Positions 25,085 through 33,625 of a stretch of 59,444 bases of DNA are shown in pieces. The position numbers were made by a program, and so were the translations under genes. Position 1 is the first letter of the stretch. Every line of letters starts with the position of its first letter. The stretch covers positions 1 through 59,444 of the forward strand of contig NZ_JADEXE010000008.1 in assembly GCF_015207265.1 (NCBI RefSeq), given 5' to 3'. The notes below the pieces were generated by a model. It was not told the DNA's origin. It searched no databases and saw nothing but the letters and a program-made list of their open reading frames with translations. The DNA comes from Nodosilinea sp. LEGE 07298. GTDB lineage: Bacteria > Cyanobacteriota > Cyanobacteriia > Phormidesmidales > Phormidesmidaceae.

Positions 25085-25543
25085 ATGAAGCAACCTTCTT
25101 CTCGTTCATTTCCCTTTGAGCCAAACGCTGACCAACGAGCTATAGCAACAGGGCTACACGCTACTCGTAATCTATTGCCGTTGGTTGCTCGCATTCTACT
25201 AGTCGCTATCTTCCTGTTGTCTGGTGCCAATAAAATCCTCCATCCAGCAGACACCCAGGCCTATATGGCTGCTTTCGGTATGCCGCTGACCTGGCTGTTT
25301 TTGCCCGCTGCAATTGTTTTAGAATTGCTCGGCGCTATGTCTGTTCTACTGGGCATTTATCCTCGATTGGGGGCCGCTGCACTAGCATTCTTTACCCTGC
25401 TGACTGGCTTTATCTTCCACAGCAATTTTGGTGACCCCCTAGAGCAGGTTATGTTCATGAAAAATTTGGCCATGGCGGGAGGACTTTTGCTGATTGTGCA
25501 ATACGGCGTGGGCAACGCCGTCTGGCGTTTTCGAGGACGATAA
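25085..25543 (+). CDS. DoxX-family membrane protein
   Basis: A 152-residue membrane protein from ATG 25085. After a polar N-terminus of about 30 residues there are four TM segments: LVARILLVAIFLLSGANK (about 40-57), LFLPAAIVLELLGAMSVLL (about 80), GAAALAFFTLLTGFIF (about 103) and MAGGLLLIVQYGVG (about 130). The RxxxxxIFxxxGxxK start of TM1 is typical of DoxX. Such proteins are linked to thiol and redox stress in other bacteria; the precise role is unclear. It follows the azoreductase gene after a repeat element, so co-transcription is uncertain. No good ribosome site; a TTG at 25013 is an alternative. Confidence 0.75.
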   Translation: MKQPSSRSFPFEPNADQRAIATGLHATRNLLPLVARILLVAIFLLSGANKILHPADTQAYMAAFGMPLTWLFLPAAIVLELLGAMSVLLGIYPRLGAAALAFFTLLTGFIFHSNFGDPLEQVMFMKNLAMAGGLLLIVQYGVGNAVWRFRGR

Positions 25544-25715
25544 TCCCCGTAAACGTTTCTCGGAACGGTGCGATCGCTGGTTAGTTTGCGGATTCGGTAA
25601 TGGCCAAATGCTGGATAAGAGTCGCTGATTTAGCTCATTCCTGCTACGGGGCTGGCCTGTTGCCTGAGCGGGGATAGGCCAAGCTGTCATCCTTGCACCT
25701 AATTCATAACATTAT

Positions 25716-25762
25716 TGACTTCCTATGGCGTATTTTTGATGCCATAGGAAGTCATTCATTTT
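25716..25762 (+). terminator. Perfect 14-bp stem terminator
   Basis: TGACTTCCTATGGC pairs perfectly with GCCATAGGAAGTCA across an 11-nt loop and is followed by TTCATTTT. It probably ends the DoxX transcript. Confidence 0.75.
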
Positions 25763-25912
25763 AAAGGGAAATAACTGATAGCCATAGCTTTTATTTGGCG
25801 AATATCCGATTGGTTTTATACCTCTATTCGCTAAAGAATAAGGGGCTTAAGCCCTTTGTCCATGGCACATCTTACTGAAACTCATGATCTCGATTTTATT
25901 TTCCGAAAATGC

Positions 25913-25944
25913 TTGACATTCCACCAAGCTGGAAACTGTAAGGT
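25913..25944 (+). promoter_or_regulatory. MerR-type promoter before the DUF2808 gene
   Basis: TTGACA, a 20-bp spacer with dyad TTCCA...TGGAA, then TAAGGT. The variant half-sites are close to the E. coli CueR operator style. Confidence 0.8.
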
Positions 25945-25971
25945 TGTAGAGTCGAGCTAGGAAATAGCATT

Positions 25972-26514
25972 ATGAAACGCATCGTAAATACCCTGTCTAT
26001 TAGCGCTTTGTCTGTACTCAGCGCAGTCGCATTAAATGTGTCTGCACGGGCAGAGACTTTTGATATTGCAGAGGTTTCGTTTGACCATAGCCCCCATTTA
26101 GCTGAAGTGACGACTATGGATCAGACACCGTTTCAAGGAGGTCGTTACCATTTTGTTATTCATGTTCCTGATCATGCTGGCGAAGCCCTTAAGGCTATTC
26201 TCATTGCCCCTCAAGACCGCGCAGCCCAAATTGATTTTGACCTGAATGCTACCACCGTCCACCGAGGAGGTGCCTATGCCAATGGTGAGCGTCTTAACTT
26301 AGTTAGTCTAGGAGGTGAGGCTGAAAATTCTGAGGAGATCTGGGTCGTTTTTGATCAGCCAGTAGCCCCTGGTGAAACCGTAACGGTGACCTTAGAAACG
26401 ACCAGCAATCCTACGGATGGAGTCTACCTCTTTGGCGTAACAGCCTATCCCGATGAAGATGACGGTGTGGGTCAGTTCTTGGGGTATGGCCGCATCCAAA
26501 TCTATGGATATTGA
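25972..26514 (+). CDS. DUF2808 exported protein
   Basis: A 180-residue exported protein with signal peptide (about 1-27, cleavage near ARA-ET). The mature part follows the DUF2808 pattern common in cyanobacteria: an F-D-H-S-P start, YHFVIHVPDHAGEALKAI, a beta-rich middle and a C-terminal GVYLFGVTAYPDEDD then FLGYGRIQIYG. The biochemical function of the family is unknown; the fold is probably a beta-sandwich in the periplasm. It is a single gene behind its own MerR-type operator, which makes it a candidate periplasmic metal-stress protein. Confidence 0.8.
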   Translation: MKRIVNTLSISALSVLSAVALNVSARAETFDIAEVSFDHSPHLAEVTTMDQTPFQGGRYHFVIHVPDHAGEALKAILIAPQDRAAQIDFDLNATTVHRGGAYANGERLNLVSLGGEAENSEEIWVVFDQPVAPGETVTVTLETTSNPTDGVYLFGVTAYPDEDDGVGQFLGYGRIQIYGY

Positions 26515-26648
26515 CCTCGATTGACCGGCTGCGCCCTACTTTAACTGACCCATAGAAGGCAGATGTCGTTGCTGGCTTCAGAATGACATCTGCAACCTTG
26601 GGATTCACCTGATTTAAAGGTGCAGCAGCAAAAACCTTGACTCCCCCC

Positions 26649-26680
26649 TTGACTCTCCAGCGCACTGGAGCCTCCAAGAT
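26649..26680 (+). promoter_or_regulatory. MerR-type promoter of copZ-copA
   Basis: TTGACT, a 20-bp spacer with perfect dyad CTCCAG-N4-CTGGAG, then CAAGAT, 28 bp before the copZ ATG. Confidence 0.88.
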
Positions 26681-26708
26681 AAATCCATACAGCATTTAGA
26701 GGTTTGTT

Positions 26709-26903
26709 ATGTCCCTTTCCTTCACCGTTCCCAACCTGGCTTGTTCTTCCTGTGTCAAGGCTGTAACCCAAGCCATTCAAACGATTGACCGCACCGCTCA
26801 GGTCAACGCCGATCCCAAAACCAAGCAGGTCAACGTTACCACTGCCGCCACCGAGGCGGTCATTAAGCAGGCCATTATCGACGCTGGCTATACCGTGGCC
26901 TAG
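26709..26903 (+). CDS. copZ: CopZ-like HMA copper chaperone
   Basis: A 64-residue heavy-metal-associated domain with the metal loop L-A-C12-S-S-C15 and the usual beta-alpha-beta-beta-alpha-beta spacing (VTQAIQTIDRTAQVNAD, AVIKQAIIDAGYTVA). It would carry Cu(I) in the cytosol and hand it to the ATPase encoded 57 bp downstream. The loop has LACSSC instead of the common MxCxxC, which is allowed in cyanobacterial Atx1-like proteins. It is controlled by a MerR-type promoter, and a truncated duplicate lies at 24075. Confidence 0.9.
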   Translation: MSLSFTVPNLACSSCVKAVTQAIQTIDRTAQVNADPKTKQVNVTTAATEAVIKQAIIDAGYTVA

Positions 26904-26960
26904 TTCTGCCGTTCAGTCATTGATTCTGACCAGCCATTGATCCCGATAAGGAGGATATCG

Positions 26961-29213
26961 ATGCAAAACCAACTCTTAAAGCTGCGGGGCATGAGCTGCG
27001 CCGCCTGTGCCAGCACCATTGAAGATGCCATTCGCAGCGTCCCCGGTGTCGAGGCGTGCAGCGTGAATTTTGGCGCTGAGCAGGCCGCCGTCACCTACGA
27101 CCCCCACCAGACCAACCTCACCCACATTCAGGCAGCGGTGGATGAGGCGGGCTACACCGCCCAGCCCATGAGCGAAGACCCCCTCGCCGCCGAGGACGAT
27201 GCCGAGCGGCGGGAGCGCGAGGCCGAAAACCGCCAGCTTACCCGCAAAGCCGTCTTTAGCCTAATCATTGGCGGCATTCTGGTCGTCGGCTCGCTGCCGA
27301 TGATGCTGGGCCTGCCGATTCCGTTTATTCCGATGTGGCTGCACAACCCCTGGTTGCAGCTGGTGCTGACGGCCCCGGTGCTGTTTTGGGCCGGAAATTC
27401 CTTTTTTATCAACGCCTGGAAGGCTTTGAAGCGTCACTCCGCCAGCATGGATACCCTGGTAGCGGTGGGCACGGGTACGGCGTTTCTCTACTCGCTGTTT
27501 CCCACGATTTACCCCCAGTGGTTCATTGCCCAGGGGCTGAACCCCGACGTGTATTTTGAAGCAGCGGCGGTGATTGTTGCCCTGATTTTGCTAGGGCGAC
27601 TGCTGGAGAACCGCGCTAAGGGCCAGACCTCCGAGGCGATTCGTAAGCTGATGGGCTTGCAGGCCAAAACCGCCCGAGTCATTCGCGAGGGCCGCGAGTA
27701 CGACATTCCCATTGCCGAAGTAGTTCTGGGCGACGTGATTTTGGTGCGGCCTGGGGAGAAAATTCCCGTCGATGGCGAAATTATTGACGGCGCGTCCACC
27801 CTGGATGAAGCGATGGTGACGGGCGAAAGCGTGCCCGTGCAGAAAACCGTCGGCGATGAGGTGATCGGCGCAACGCTGAATAAAACCGGCAGCTTTAAGT
27901 TCCGCGCCACCCGCATCGGCAAAGACACGTTCCTGGCGCAGATCGTCAAGCTGGTGCAGCAGGCCCAGGCGTCGAAAGCCCCGATTCAAAAGCTGGCCGA
28001 CCAAGTGACGGCGTGGTTTGTACCGGCGGTGATTGCGATCGCGATTCTCACCTTCATCGTCTGGTACAACGTCATGGGCAATGTCACGATGGCGCTAATT
28101 ACCACCGTAGGCGTGCTGATTATTGCCTGCCCCTGTGCTTTAGGATTAGCCACGCCGACCTCAATTATGGTGGGCACAGGCAAAGGGGCCGAGAACGGCA
28201 TTCTGATTAAAGGGGCCGACAGCCTAGAGCTGGCCCACAAAATCCAAACCATTGTGCTGGATAAAACGGGCACCATCACCCAGGGCAAACCCACTGTGAC
28301 GGATTACGTGACCCTCAACGGCACCGCCACCGAACTGCACCTGCTGACGCTGGCGGGCTCGCTGGAACGCAACTCTGAGCATCCCCTGGCCGAGGCCGTG
28401 GCCCAGTATGCCCAGGCCCAGGGCGCAACGCTGACCGATGCCAAAAACTTTGAAGCCGTTGCGGGCAGTGGGGTTCAGGGTTTGGTAGAAGGTCGCAGAG
28501 TTCAGATTGGCACCCACCGCTGGATGGCCGAATTGGGCATTGCTACCGATCGCCTGCAAACCCAGTGGGACAGACTAGAATCCCTCGGTCGCACCGTGGT
28601 GTGGCTGGCGGTGGATGGTCAGGTCGAAGCGCTACTGGCGATCGCCGATGCCGTCAAGCCCTCCTCTGTTGCCGCTATTGCCACCCTGCAACGGATGGGG
28701 CTGGAAGTGGTGATGCTGACCGGCGATAACCGCCGCACCGCCGAGGCGATCGCCCGCGAAGTCGGCATACGCCGCGTCTTTGCCGAAGTACGCCCCGACC
28801 AAAAGGCTGCCCAGGTCGAAAGCTTACAGCAGGAAGGCAAGATTGTGGCGATGGTGGGTGACGGCATCAACGATGCCCCCGCCCTAGCCCAGGCGGATGT
28901 GGGTATGGCCATTGGTACAGGCACCGATGTGGCGATCGCCGCCAGCGACATCACCCTGATCTCCGGCGACCTGCACGGCATCGTCACCGCCATTCAGCTC
29001 TCCCGCGCCACCATGGCCAACATTCGCCAAAACCTGTTCTTTGCTTTCATCTACAACGTCGCGGGCATCCCGATCGCAGCGGGCATTCTCTACCCCTTCT
29101 TTGGCTGGCTGCTCAGCCCAATTATCGCTGGGGCAGCGATGGCTCTGAGCTCGGTGTCGGTGGTGACGAACGCGCTTAGGTTGCGGAACTTTCGCCCGAA
29201 GTTGCAAGGGTGA
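26961..29213 (+). CDS. copA: Copper-exporting P1B-1 ATPase (CopA)
   Basis: A 750-residue Cu(I) pump. ATG 26961 has AAGGAGG immediately upstream; the frame extends eight codons further without a better site. One N-terminal HMA domain (M11-S-C-A-A-C16) is followed by eight TM helices with the CPC ion motif ([13 protein letters not shown], near residue 395), phosphorylation loop DKTGT (near 433), [12 protein letters not shown] and GDGINDAPA hinge motifs. The CPC motif and HMA domain define Cu(I)/Ag(I) transporters. It lies in a MerR-controlled operon behind copZ. Export direction is inferred from operon context, since cyanobacteria also have importing-type relatives for thylakoid supply. Confidence 0.93.
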   Translation: MQNQLLKLRGMSCAACASTIEDAIRSVPGVEACSVNFGAEQAAVTYDPHQTNLTHIQAAVDEAGYTAQPMSEDPLAAEDDAERREREAENRQLTRKAVFSLIIGGILVVGSLPMMLGLPIPFIPMWLHNPWLQLVLTAPVLFWAGNSFFINAWKALKRHSASMDTLVAVGTGTAFLYSLFPTIYPQWFIAQGLNPDVYFEAAAVIVALILLGRLLENRAKGQTSEAIRKLMGLQAKTARVIREGREYDIPIAEVVLGDVILVRPGEKIPVDGEIIDGASTLDEAMVTGESVPVQKTVGDEVIGATLNKTGSFKFRATRIGKDTFLAQIVKLVQQAQASKAPIQKLADQVTAWFVPAVIAIAILTFIVWYNVMGNVTMALITTVGVLIIACPCALGLATPTSIMVGTGKGAENGILIKGADSLELAHKIQTIVLDKTGTITQGKPTVTDYVTLNGTATELHLLTLAGSLERNSEHPLAEAVAQYAQAQGATLTDAKNFEAVAGSGVQGLVEGRRVQIGTHRWMAELGIATDRLQTQWDRLESLGRTVVWLAVDGQVEALLAIADAVKPSSVAAIATLQRMGLEVVMLTGDNRRTAEAIAREVGIRRVFAEVRPDQKAAQVESLQQEGKIVAMVGDGINDAPALAQADVGMAIGTGTDVAIAASDITLISGDLHGIVTAIQLSRATMANIRQNLFFAFIYNVAGIPIAAGILYPFFGWLLSPIIAGAAMALSSVSVVTNALRLRNFRPKLQG

Positions 29214-29320
29214 TGGAGTAACGGGGGGATGAGGTGTTTGAGTCATCGAGAACGCAAAACTCCCTTGCTCCTCTTACCCCCTCATCCCTGCCCTTCACCG
29301 CTCATAAAAGGACTTCTCCC

Positions 29321-29419
29321 ATGATGACCCACTTCTCTTCTTCTTCCTTCGCCCTACTCACCGGATTCGGTTTCTTAGTGGGCGCACTGTCAGGACTTGT
29401 TGTTAACGTCTTTGCTTAG
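29321..29419 (+). CDS. Small single-TM peptide between copA and the cupredoxin gene
   Basis: A 32-residue frame with AAGGA ten bases upstream of its ATG. After MMTHFSSSS it is one hydrophobic helix (FALLTGFGFLVGALSGLVV). It lies 107 bp after copA and 10 bp before the next gene. Short membrane peptides sometimes regulate pumps, but no family is recognised, and the frame could be chance. Confidence 0.4.
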   Translation: MMTHFSSSSFALLTGFGFLVGALSGLVVNVFA

Positions 29420-29429
29420 GAGCATCCCC

Positions 29430-30401
29430 ATGAAAATAAGACACCTTACCCTCACCAGTTTGGCCAGCTTGGCGATGGTCGCTACCCTCGCGAGCGGCAC
29501 CTCGGCCCAGGTCAACCATGACACCATGACCGATCACGCTTCAGAGCCAACCGGGCAGTTTCAGCGCATTGAGCAACCGCTGTGGTCTAGAGTCGCCGTT
29601 ACTGGAGCGGGCTTAAGCCTCATTGGGCTAGAGCTGTGGTGGTTCCTGCTCAGCAAGCCTAAGTCACGCCAAGCCACGGTCACCGGCGGGGTGCAAGAGG
29701 TGACTGTTACCGTCGATGGCGGTTACGACCCTAGCTACATCGTGGTGCAGACCGGGCAGCCAGTGCGGCTCAACTTCTACCGCAAAGACCCCAGCAGTTG
29801 CTTAGAAGAAGTGCGCTTCCCAGACTTTCGCATTGCTCAGGCGCTGCCAGTGAACCAGACGACAGCGATCGAGTTCACCCCCACTCAGCCCGGTCGTTAC
29901 GAGTTTGCCTGCGGCATGAATATGTTTCGCGGCACCGTCGAAGTGGTGGCCGAGGACGGAGACGCAATTTCCCCTGTAGCTACAGCCACAGCAGAACCTA
30001 CCGACCATCAGCACCATCCTTCAGAGGCAACCACCACCACAGCCGCCGTTGCTTCTGACGATGGAACGGCGGAGACGCTCACCCCAGAGGGCATTCAAAC
30101 CGCTACGGTGACGGCGGCGAAGGGCTACCAACCCAACCGTATTGTTGTCGAAGCGGGTCGGCCTGTGCGGCTCGACTTTCGGCGCGATACCCCCAGCGGC
30201 TGCTACAGCGAACTGCTGATTCCTGACTTTGGCATTGCGGTGGATCTCCCCGAAGGCAAAACGGTGCCAGTGGAATTCACGCCTACCCAACCAGGCGATT
30301 ACGAGTTTATGTGCGGCATGAAAATGAACTTTGGCACTATTGAGGTGCGCCCTGGGGCAGGCTTCCTCAATGGCAAAACTCCTGTCCATGCTACTGCCTA
30401 A
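29430..30401 (+). CDS. Membrane-anchored protein with two cupredoxin-like domains
   Basis: A 323-residue exported protein from ATG 29430 with AGGAG upstream. Signal peptide about 1-28; a TM helix near residues 55-75 (VAVTGAGLSLIGLELWWFLL). Two repeated cupredoxin-type domains follow (about 90-180 and 220-310). Each has a Cys in the middle (SSCLEEVRFPDF; SGCYSELLIPDF) and a C-G-M motif near the end (YEFACGMNMFRG; YEFMCGMKMNFG). A His/Thr-rich linker (TDHQHHPSEATT) joins them. Cys, Met and His placement suggests copper binding at the membrane surface. It follows copA in the MerR-controlled block and may accept copper exported by the ATPase. Confidence 0.82.
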   Translation: MKIRHLTLTSLASLAMVATLASGTSAQVNHDTMTDHASEPTGQFQRIEQPLWSRVAVTGAGLSLIGLELWWFLLSKPKSRQATVTGGVQEVTVTVDGGYDPSYIVVQTGQPVRLNFYRKDPSSCLEEVRFPDFRIAQALPVNQTTAIEFTPTQPGRYEFACGMNMFRGTVEVVAEDGDAISPVATATAEPTDHQHHPSEATTTTAAVASDDGTAETLTPEGIQTATVTAAKGYQPNRIVVEAGRPVRLDFRRDTPSGCYSELLIPDFGIAVDLPEGKTVPVEFTPTQPGDYEFMCGMKMNFGTIEVRPGAGFLNGKTPVHATA

Positions 30402-30420
30402 TCCAAGGAAATTGTTAGAG

Positions 30421-30480
30421 AGCCGGGTTTCTTTAAGCGTCCCTTCACTTACTGGAGCGGTAATATCGTGACCCGGCTTC
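30421..30480. terminator. Inverted repeat after the cupredoxin gene
   Basis: AGCCGGGT (30421-30428) pairs with ACCCGGCT (30471-30478), the same type of GAAACCCGG repeat as at 22505. Confidence 0.45.
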
Positions 30481-30531
30481 TATCAAGTCTAATGTCTCTA
30501 AGAAGCCCAAGGTAATGCTGAGGATATATGG

Positions 30532-31152
30532 ATGAGTGAATCAACTGTCAGACAGCAATACAATGAATTGGCGTCAGTATACGATCGCCGCTGGCAGCAT
30601 TACATCGCGAAAATGTTGCGGTTTCTAAAGCAATGGGCCATGATTCCAGCGGAAGCCAGGGTGCTTGACCTAGCCTGCGGGACAGGAGAATTTGAGCGAT
30701 TGCTATTGCAAGACAGCCCAGACCAGCTGATCACGGGGATAGATATTTCCGAGCAGATGCTAGCGATCGCCCATCAAAAGCTCAAACCCTATCCCAATGT
30801 CTCCCTGCAACTCGCTACTGCTTCAGATCTCCCCTTCGCTGACCGCAGCTTTGATGTCATCGTTTCCGCCAACTCGTTTCATTACTTTGATAATCCTGAG
30901 CTTGCCCTAAAAGAAATAAAGCGCGTTGTGACGCCGGGGGGCAGGGTAGTTATTTTAGATTGGTGTAAAGATTATTTTGTTTGTCGGGTGTGTGATGCCC
31001 TGCTTCAGCGCTTCGACCCAGCCCATCAACAGTGTTACACCCAAGCTGAATTTCATCATTCACTCAATGCTACAGGCTTTAAGATTCAGCAAGCAACGAA
31101 GGGACGCTTTGGACTGATCTGGGGATTGATGGTGGTAACGGCTGTGCCGTGA
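30532..31152 (+). CDS. Class I SAM-dependent methyltransferase
   Basis: A 206-residue Rossmann-fold methyltransferase. SAM motif I is RVLDLACGTGEFE (about residue 41). An acidic end of strand 2 follows (ITGIDISEQML), then LPFADRSFDVIVSANSFHYF (motif II/III) and a loop resembling UbiE (KEIKRVVTPGGRVVILDW). GAGGAT lies upstream of the ATG. No Cys pattern of arsenite methyltransferase (ArsM) is present, so arsenic methylation is not supported. The substrate is unknown. It sits between the copA block and the second two-component system. Confidence 0.82.
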   Translation: MSESTVRQQYNELASVYDRRWQHYIAKMLRFLKQWAMIPAEARVLDLACGTGEFERLLLQDSPDQLITGIDISEQMLAIAHQKLKPYPNVSLQLATASDLPFADRSFDVIVSANSFHYFDNPELALKEIKRVVTPGGRVVILDWCKDYFVCRVCDALLQRFDPAHQQCYTQAEFHHSLNATGFKIQQATKGRFGLIWGLMVVTAVP

Positions 31153-31162
31153 TCAATTTCAA

Positions 31163-31179
31163 TTTCATTGTGGTTTCAT
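31163..31179 (+). promoter_or_regulatory. CopR-like direct repeat before the second regulator
   Basis: TTTCAT-TGTGG-TTTCAT, 80 bp before the response regulator start and on its coding strand. Suggests autoregulation of this pair. Confidence 0.8.
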
Positions 31180-31259
31180 TATCAGGTGGTATTTTCTGGT
31201 AGCGATGTGGTGCAACGACTTGCTGCGATCGCGCCTTCCGTTAGCCTGAGCAACTATCA

Positions 31260-31952
31260 ATGCGTATTTTGTTGGTTGAAGATGAGCCAGATCTAGGGCG
31301 AGCAATAAAGCGCACGCTGACCCAAGAAGCCTACGTAGTGGACTGGGTGCAGTCCGGGGATGAAGCCCTGACCTATCTGGAGAGCAGCAGTGTCACCTAC
31401 GTGCTGGGAGTGCTGGACTGGATGCTGCCAGGGCTAACGGGGCTGGAAATCTGTCGCTGGCTACGGGCGCGGCAGAATGCTCTCCCGATTCTTATGCTGA
31501 CTGCTAACGATCGCATCGAAGATCGCATTGCGGGGCTCGATGCCGGGGCCGATGACTATCTGGTCAAACCCTTTAGCATGGATGAGCTGCTAGCCCGATT
31601 GCGAGCATTGAGACGCCGCCCCGCTGATTTTAGGCCAGCCCAAATTCAAGTTGGGCCGCTGACGCTGGACTGCGATCGCAGAATTGCCCTGCTGCACAGT
31701 GATACCGCCTCCGAGCAGGCGATTGAACTGACCCAAAAAGAGTTTCAGCTCCTGCAATATTTGATGGAGCACCCCGATCAAATTCTCACTCAAGAGCAGG
31801 TGCTCAACCAGCTGTGGGAATTTGGCTCTGAACCGATCAGCAACGTGGTGGCGGCCCAGGTGCGGCTGCTGCGCCGTAAGCTGGGGCAATATGGCTATGA
31901 CTCCATGATCGAAACCGTCTATGGCATGGGATACCGGTTCAAAACTGAATAG
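31260..31952 (+). CDS. OmpR-family response regulator, CopR/NrsR-like
   Basis: A 230-residue regulator with all receiver residues: E7/D8, D53 (GVLDWMLP) and K103 (LVKPFS). The winged-helix DNA-binding domain ends with VVAAQVRLLRRKLGQYG and MIETVYGMGYRFKTE. It is close to the regulator at 7475. A TTTCAT direct repeat lies upstream, and similar repeats precede the ATPase, DUF305, adaptor and other genes. I infer this is the regulator that binds them, by analogy with Synechocystis CopR. The kinase gene overlaps its 3' end. Confidence 0.92.
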   Translation: MRILLVEDEPDLGRAIKRTLTQEAYVVDWVQSGDEALTYLESSSVTYVLGVLDWMLPGLTGLEICRWLRARQNALPILMLTANDRIEDRIAGLDAGADDYLVKPFSMDELLARLRALRRRPADFRPAQIQVGPLTLDCDRRIALLHSDTASEQAIELTQKEFQLLQYLMEHPDQILTQEQVLNQLWEFGSEPISNVVAAQVRLLRRKLGQYGYDSMIETVYGMGYRFKTE

Positions 31953-33309
31953 ACTGTTTCGCCGCAGCCGATGGCAGCTCACCGGTTGGTATACCGGTGT
32001 CATGGCCGTTGTGCTGGCGATCAGTGCTTTGGGGATGTATGAGGCCATTGCCCACGCCCATCGGGTAGCCGCCGATCGCGAGCTAAAGTCGGTCGCCGAA
32101 GCCGTTCACGACAACCTAGAGAAATCTCTCACCTCTGGCGATCAGATTGAGAGCGGTTCCTCTGAACTGCTGCCGAGCCTTTGTCTAACTGGGGATCCCT
32201 GCCTGGCCCCCTTTGAGCACAGCAAGAACCACTATCACCCCGACGACCTATACTCCGGCAACTACTATATCCGAGTGCTAGGCACCAATGGGGCGTTAGT
32301 TGCGACCGCTGGCGACTACTCTCCAGGACTACCCAACCCTGATGTTTCTTCACTCTGGCAAACCCTGCGCGATGGGTCGGGTCAGCCCTATCGCCAGGTT
32401 ATTCTGCCCCTGTATGCCCTCGATGATCAGCAACTGGTGGGTCGGGTCGTGGTGGGCCGTTCGCTCAATGACTTTGCCGCCTACCTCGCCACGGTTCGCT
32501 GGAACATGGCCCTGGGTTTACCCCTGGCGCTGGCGCTGGTGGCGGTCGCTGGCTGGTGGCTGGCGGGGGTGGCGCTAGAGCCGGTGCGAATGTCGTACCG
32601 CAACATCCAGCAGTTTACGGCGGATGCCGCCCACGAGTTGAGAACCCCGCTGGCTGCTGTTCAGGCCACCACCGAGTCGGTGATTCGATTACCAGATATT
32701 TCCGATGCCGAGGCCCGCGATACGCTCCAGGTGGTTGCTCGCCAAAACCATCGCCTAACCCTCTTAGTCAGCGATCTGCTGCTGCTATCGCGGCTCGATC
32801 TCCAAACCTCAACGCCCGGCTTGGCCTGCTGCTTACAGGACGTGCTGAGCGATATTGAGGAGGAGATGGCGGCGTTGTCTATGGCCAAGGGCATTGACCT
32901 ACTGCTCGATCAGCCTGCAACCCCGCCCCTGGTAGTAATTGGTCACGAAGAGCAGCTCTACCGCCTGGTGCTGAATGTGGTCAGCAATGCCCTACAGCAC
33001 ACCCCTGCTGACGGCAAAGTCGTTATCCGCCTCAGAGCCGTAGATAAGTACGCCCTGATTACCGTAGAAGATACTGGGGTGGGCATTCACCCCGACGATC
33101 AACCCCGAATTTTTGATCGCTTTTACCGTATCGAAAAAGATCGATCGCGCCAGAGCGGCGGGGCGGGGCTGGGTCTGTCGATCGCGCTGGCTATCGCCCA
33201 GGCCCATGGCGGCAGCATTCACGTCAAAAGTGCCGTCTCAAAGGGCAGCACCTTTACCATTAAGCTTCCCCTCACCAGTGCGGGCATGCCCCTAGGCCAG
33301 CTTCGCTAG
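31921..33309 (+). CDS. Sensor histidine kinase, CopS/NrsS-like
   Basis: A 462-residue membrane kinase. The first possible ATG overlaps the regulator gene by 32 bp; the conserved part starts at about residue 8 (KLNRLFRRSRWQL). TM1 about 20-43, periplasmic sensor about 44-190, TM2 about 196-218. HisKA with H238 (DAAHELRTP), then N box (VLNVVSNALQH), G1 (DTGVGIH) and G2 (GGAGLGLSIA). The sensor has C88 and C94 in LCLTGDPCLAP, the same spacing as LCVAGQVC in the kinase at 6020, plus HSKNHYHPDD, a plausible metal-binding patch. Expected to sense periplasmic copper or a related metal. Confidence 0.9.
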   Translation: MAWDTGSKLNRLFRRSRWQLTGWYTGVMAVVLAISALGMYEAIAHAHRVAADRELKSVAEAVHDNLEKSLTSGDQIESGSSELLPSLCLTGDPCLAPFEHSKNHYHPDDLYSGNYYIRVLGTNGALVATAGDYSPGLPNPDVSSLWQTLRDGSGQPYRQVILPLYALDDQQLVGRVVVGRSLNDFAAYLATVRWNMALGLPLALALVAVAGWWLAGVALEPVRMSYRNIQQFTADAAHELRTPLAAVQATTESVIRLPDISDAEARDTLQVVARQNHRLTLLVSDLLLLSRLDLQTSTPGLACCLQDVLSDIEEEMAALSMAKGIDLLLDQPATPPLVVIGHEEQLYRLVLNVVSNALQHTPADGKVVIRLRAVDKYALITVEDTGVGIHPDDQPRIFDRFYRIEKDRSRQSGGAGLGLSIALAIAQAHGGSIHVKSAVSKGSTFTIKLPLTSAGMPLGQLR

Positions 33310-33625
33310 GTTAGGCCTCGACCGCATTATTGTGGTGATTTTTCTGCGCTCTCAAGTTAGCCTTCTCTGGCTATTGAGTCGGAGGGATGTTAGGCATCGC
33401 CAGGATCTAAAGAAGTAATACTTTTCATCCTGGTTTCATATTCATTCGTCAGGCTATAGCTATACCAAGTTCAGATCGAGATCTGTGGTTTTCCTACAGA
33501 CAAAGCTTCATTTCTGAGCTGGGCTGAGCTTTGTAAAGGGATTCCATCCTTCTACTCATAAGGAAAAAGGCCTAGGCACTTCTAATCGATGGCGTATCGC
33601 ACAATCGAGTATAGAGAGACACAAA
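33310..33625. other. Intergenic region upstream of the CopB-type ATPase
   Basis: No gene found. It contains a CopR-like repeat at 33423-33439 and nothing else recognisable. The kinase transcript has no clear terminator. Confidence 0.5.
33423..33439 (+). promoter_or_regulatory. CopR-like direct repeat before the CopB-type ATPase
   Basis: TTTCAT-CCTGG-TTTCAT on the coding strand, about 187 bp upstream of the ATPase ATG. Confidence 0.75.

Larger units (their letters stand above)
25544..25971. other. Intergenic region with terminator, repeat core and MerR promoter
   Basis: No gene seen. It contains a hairpin at 25716-25754 and a dispersed-repeat core at about 25840-25890 (AAGGGGCTTAAGCCC, then GGCACATCTTACTGAAA). 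The promoter of the DUF2808 gene is at 25913-25944. Confidence 0.5.

Noticed and set aside
30532-31152. Arsenite methyltransferase (ArsM)
   Set aside because: The conserved Cys residues of ArsM are missing; only a general class I methyltransferase call is justified.
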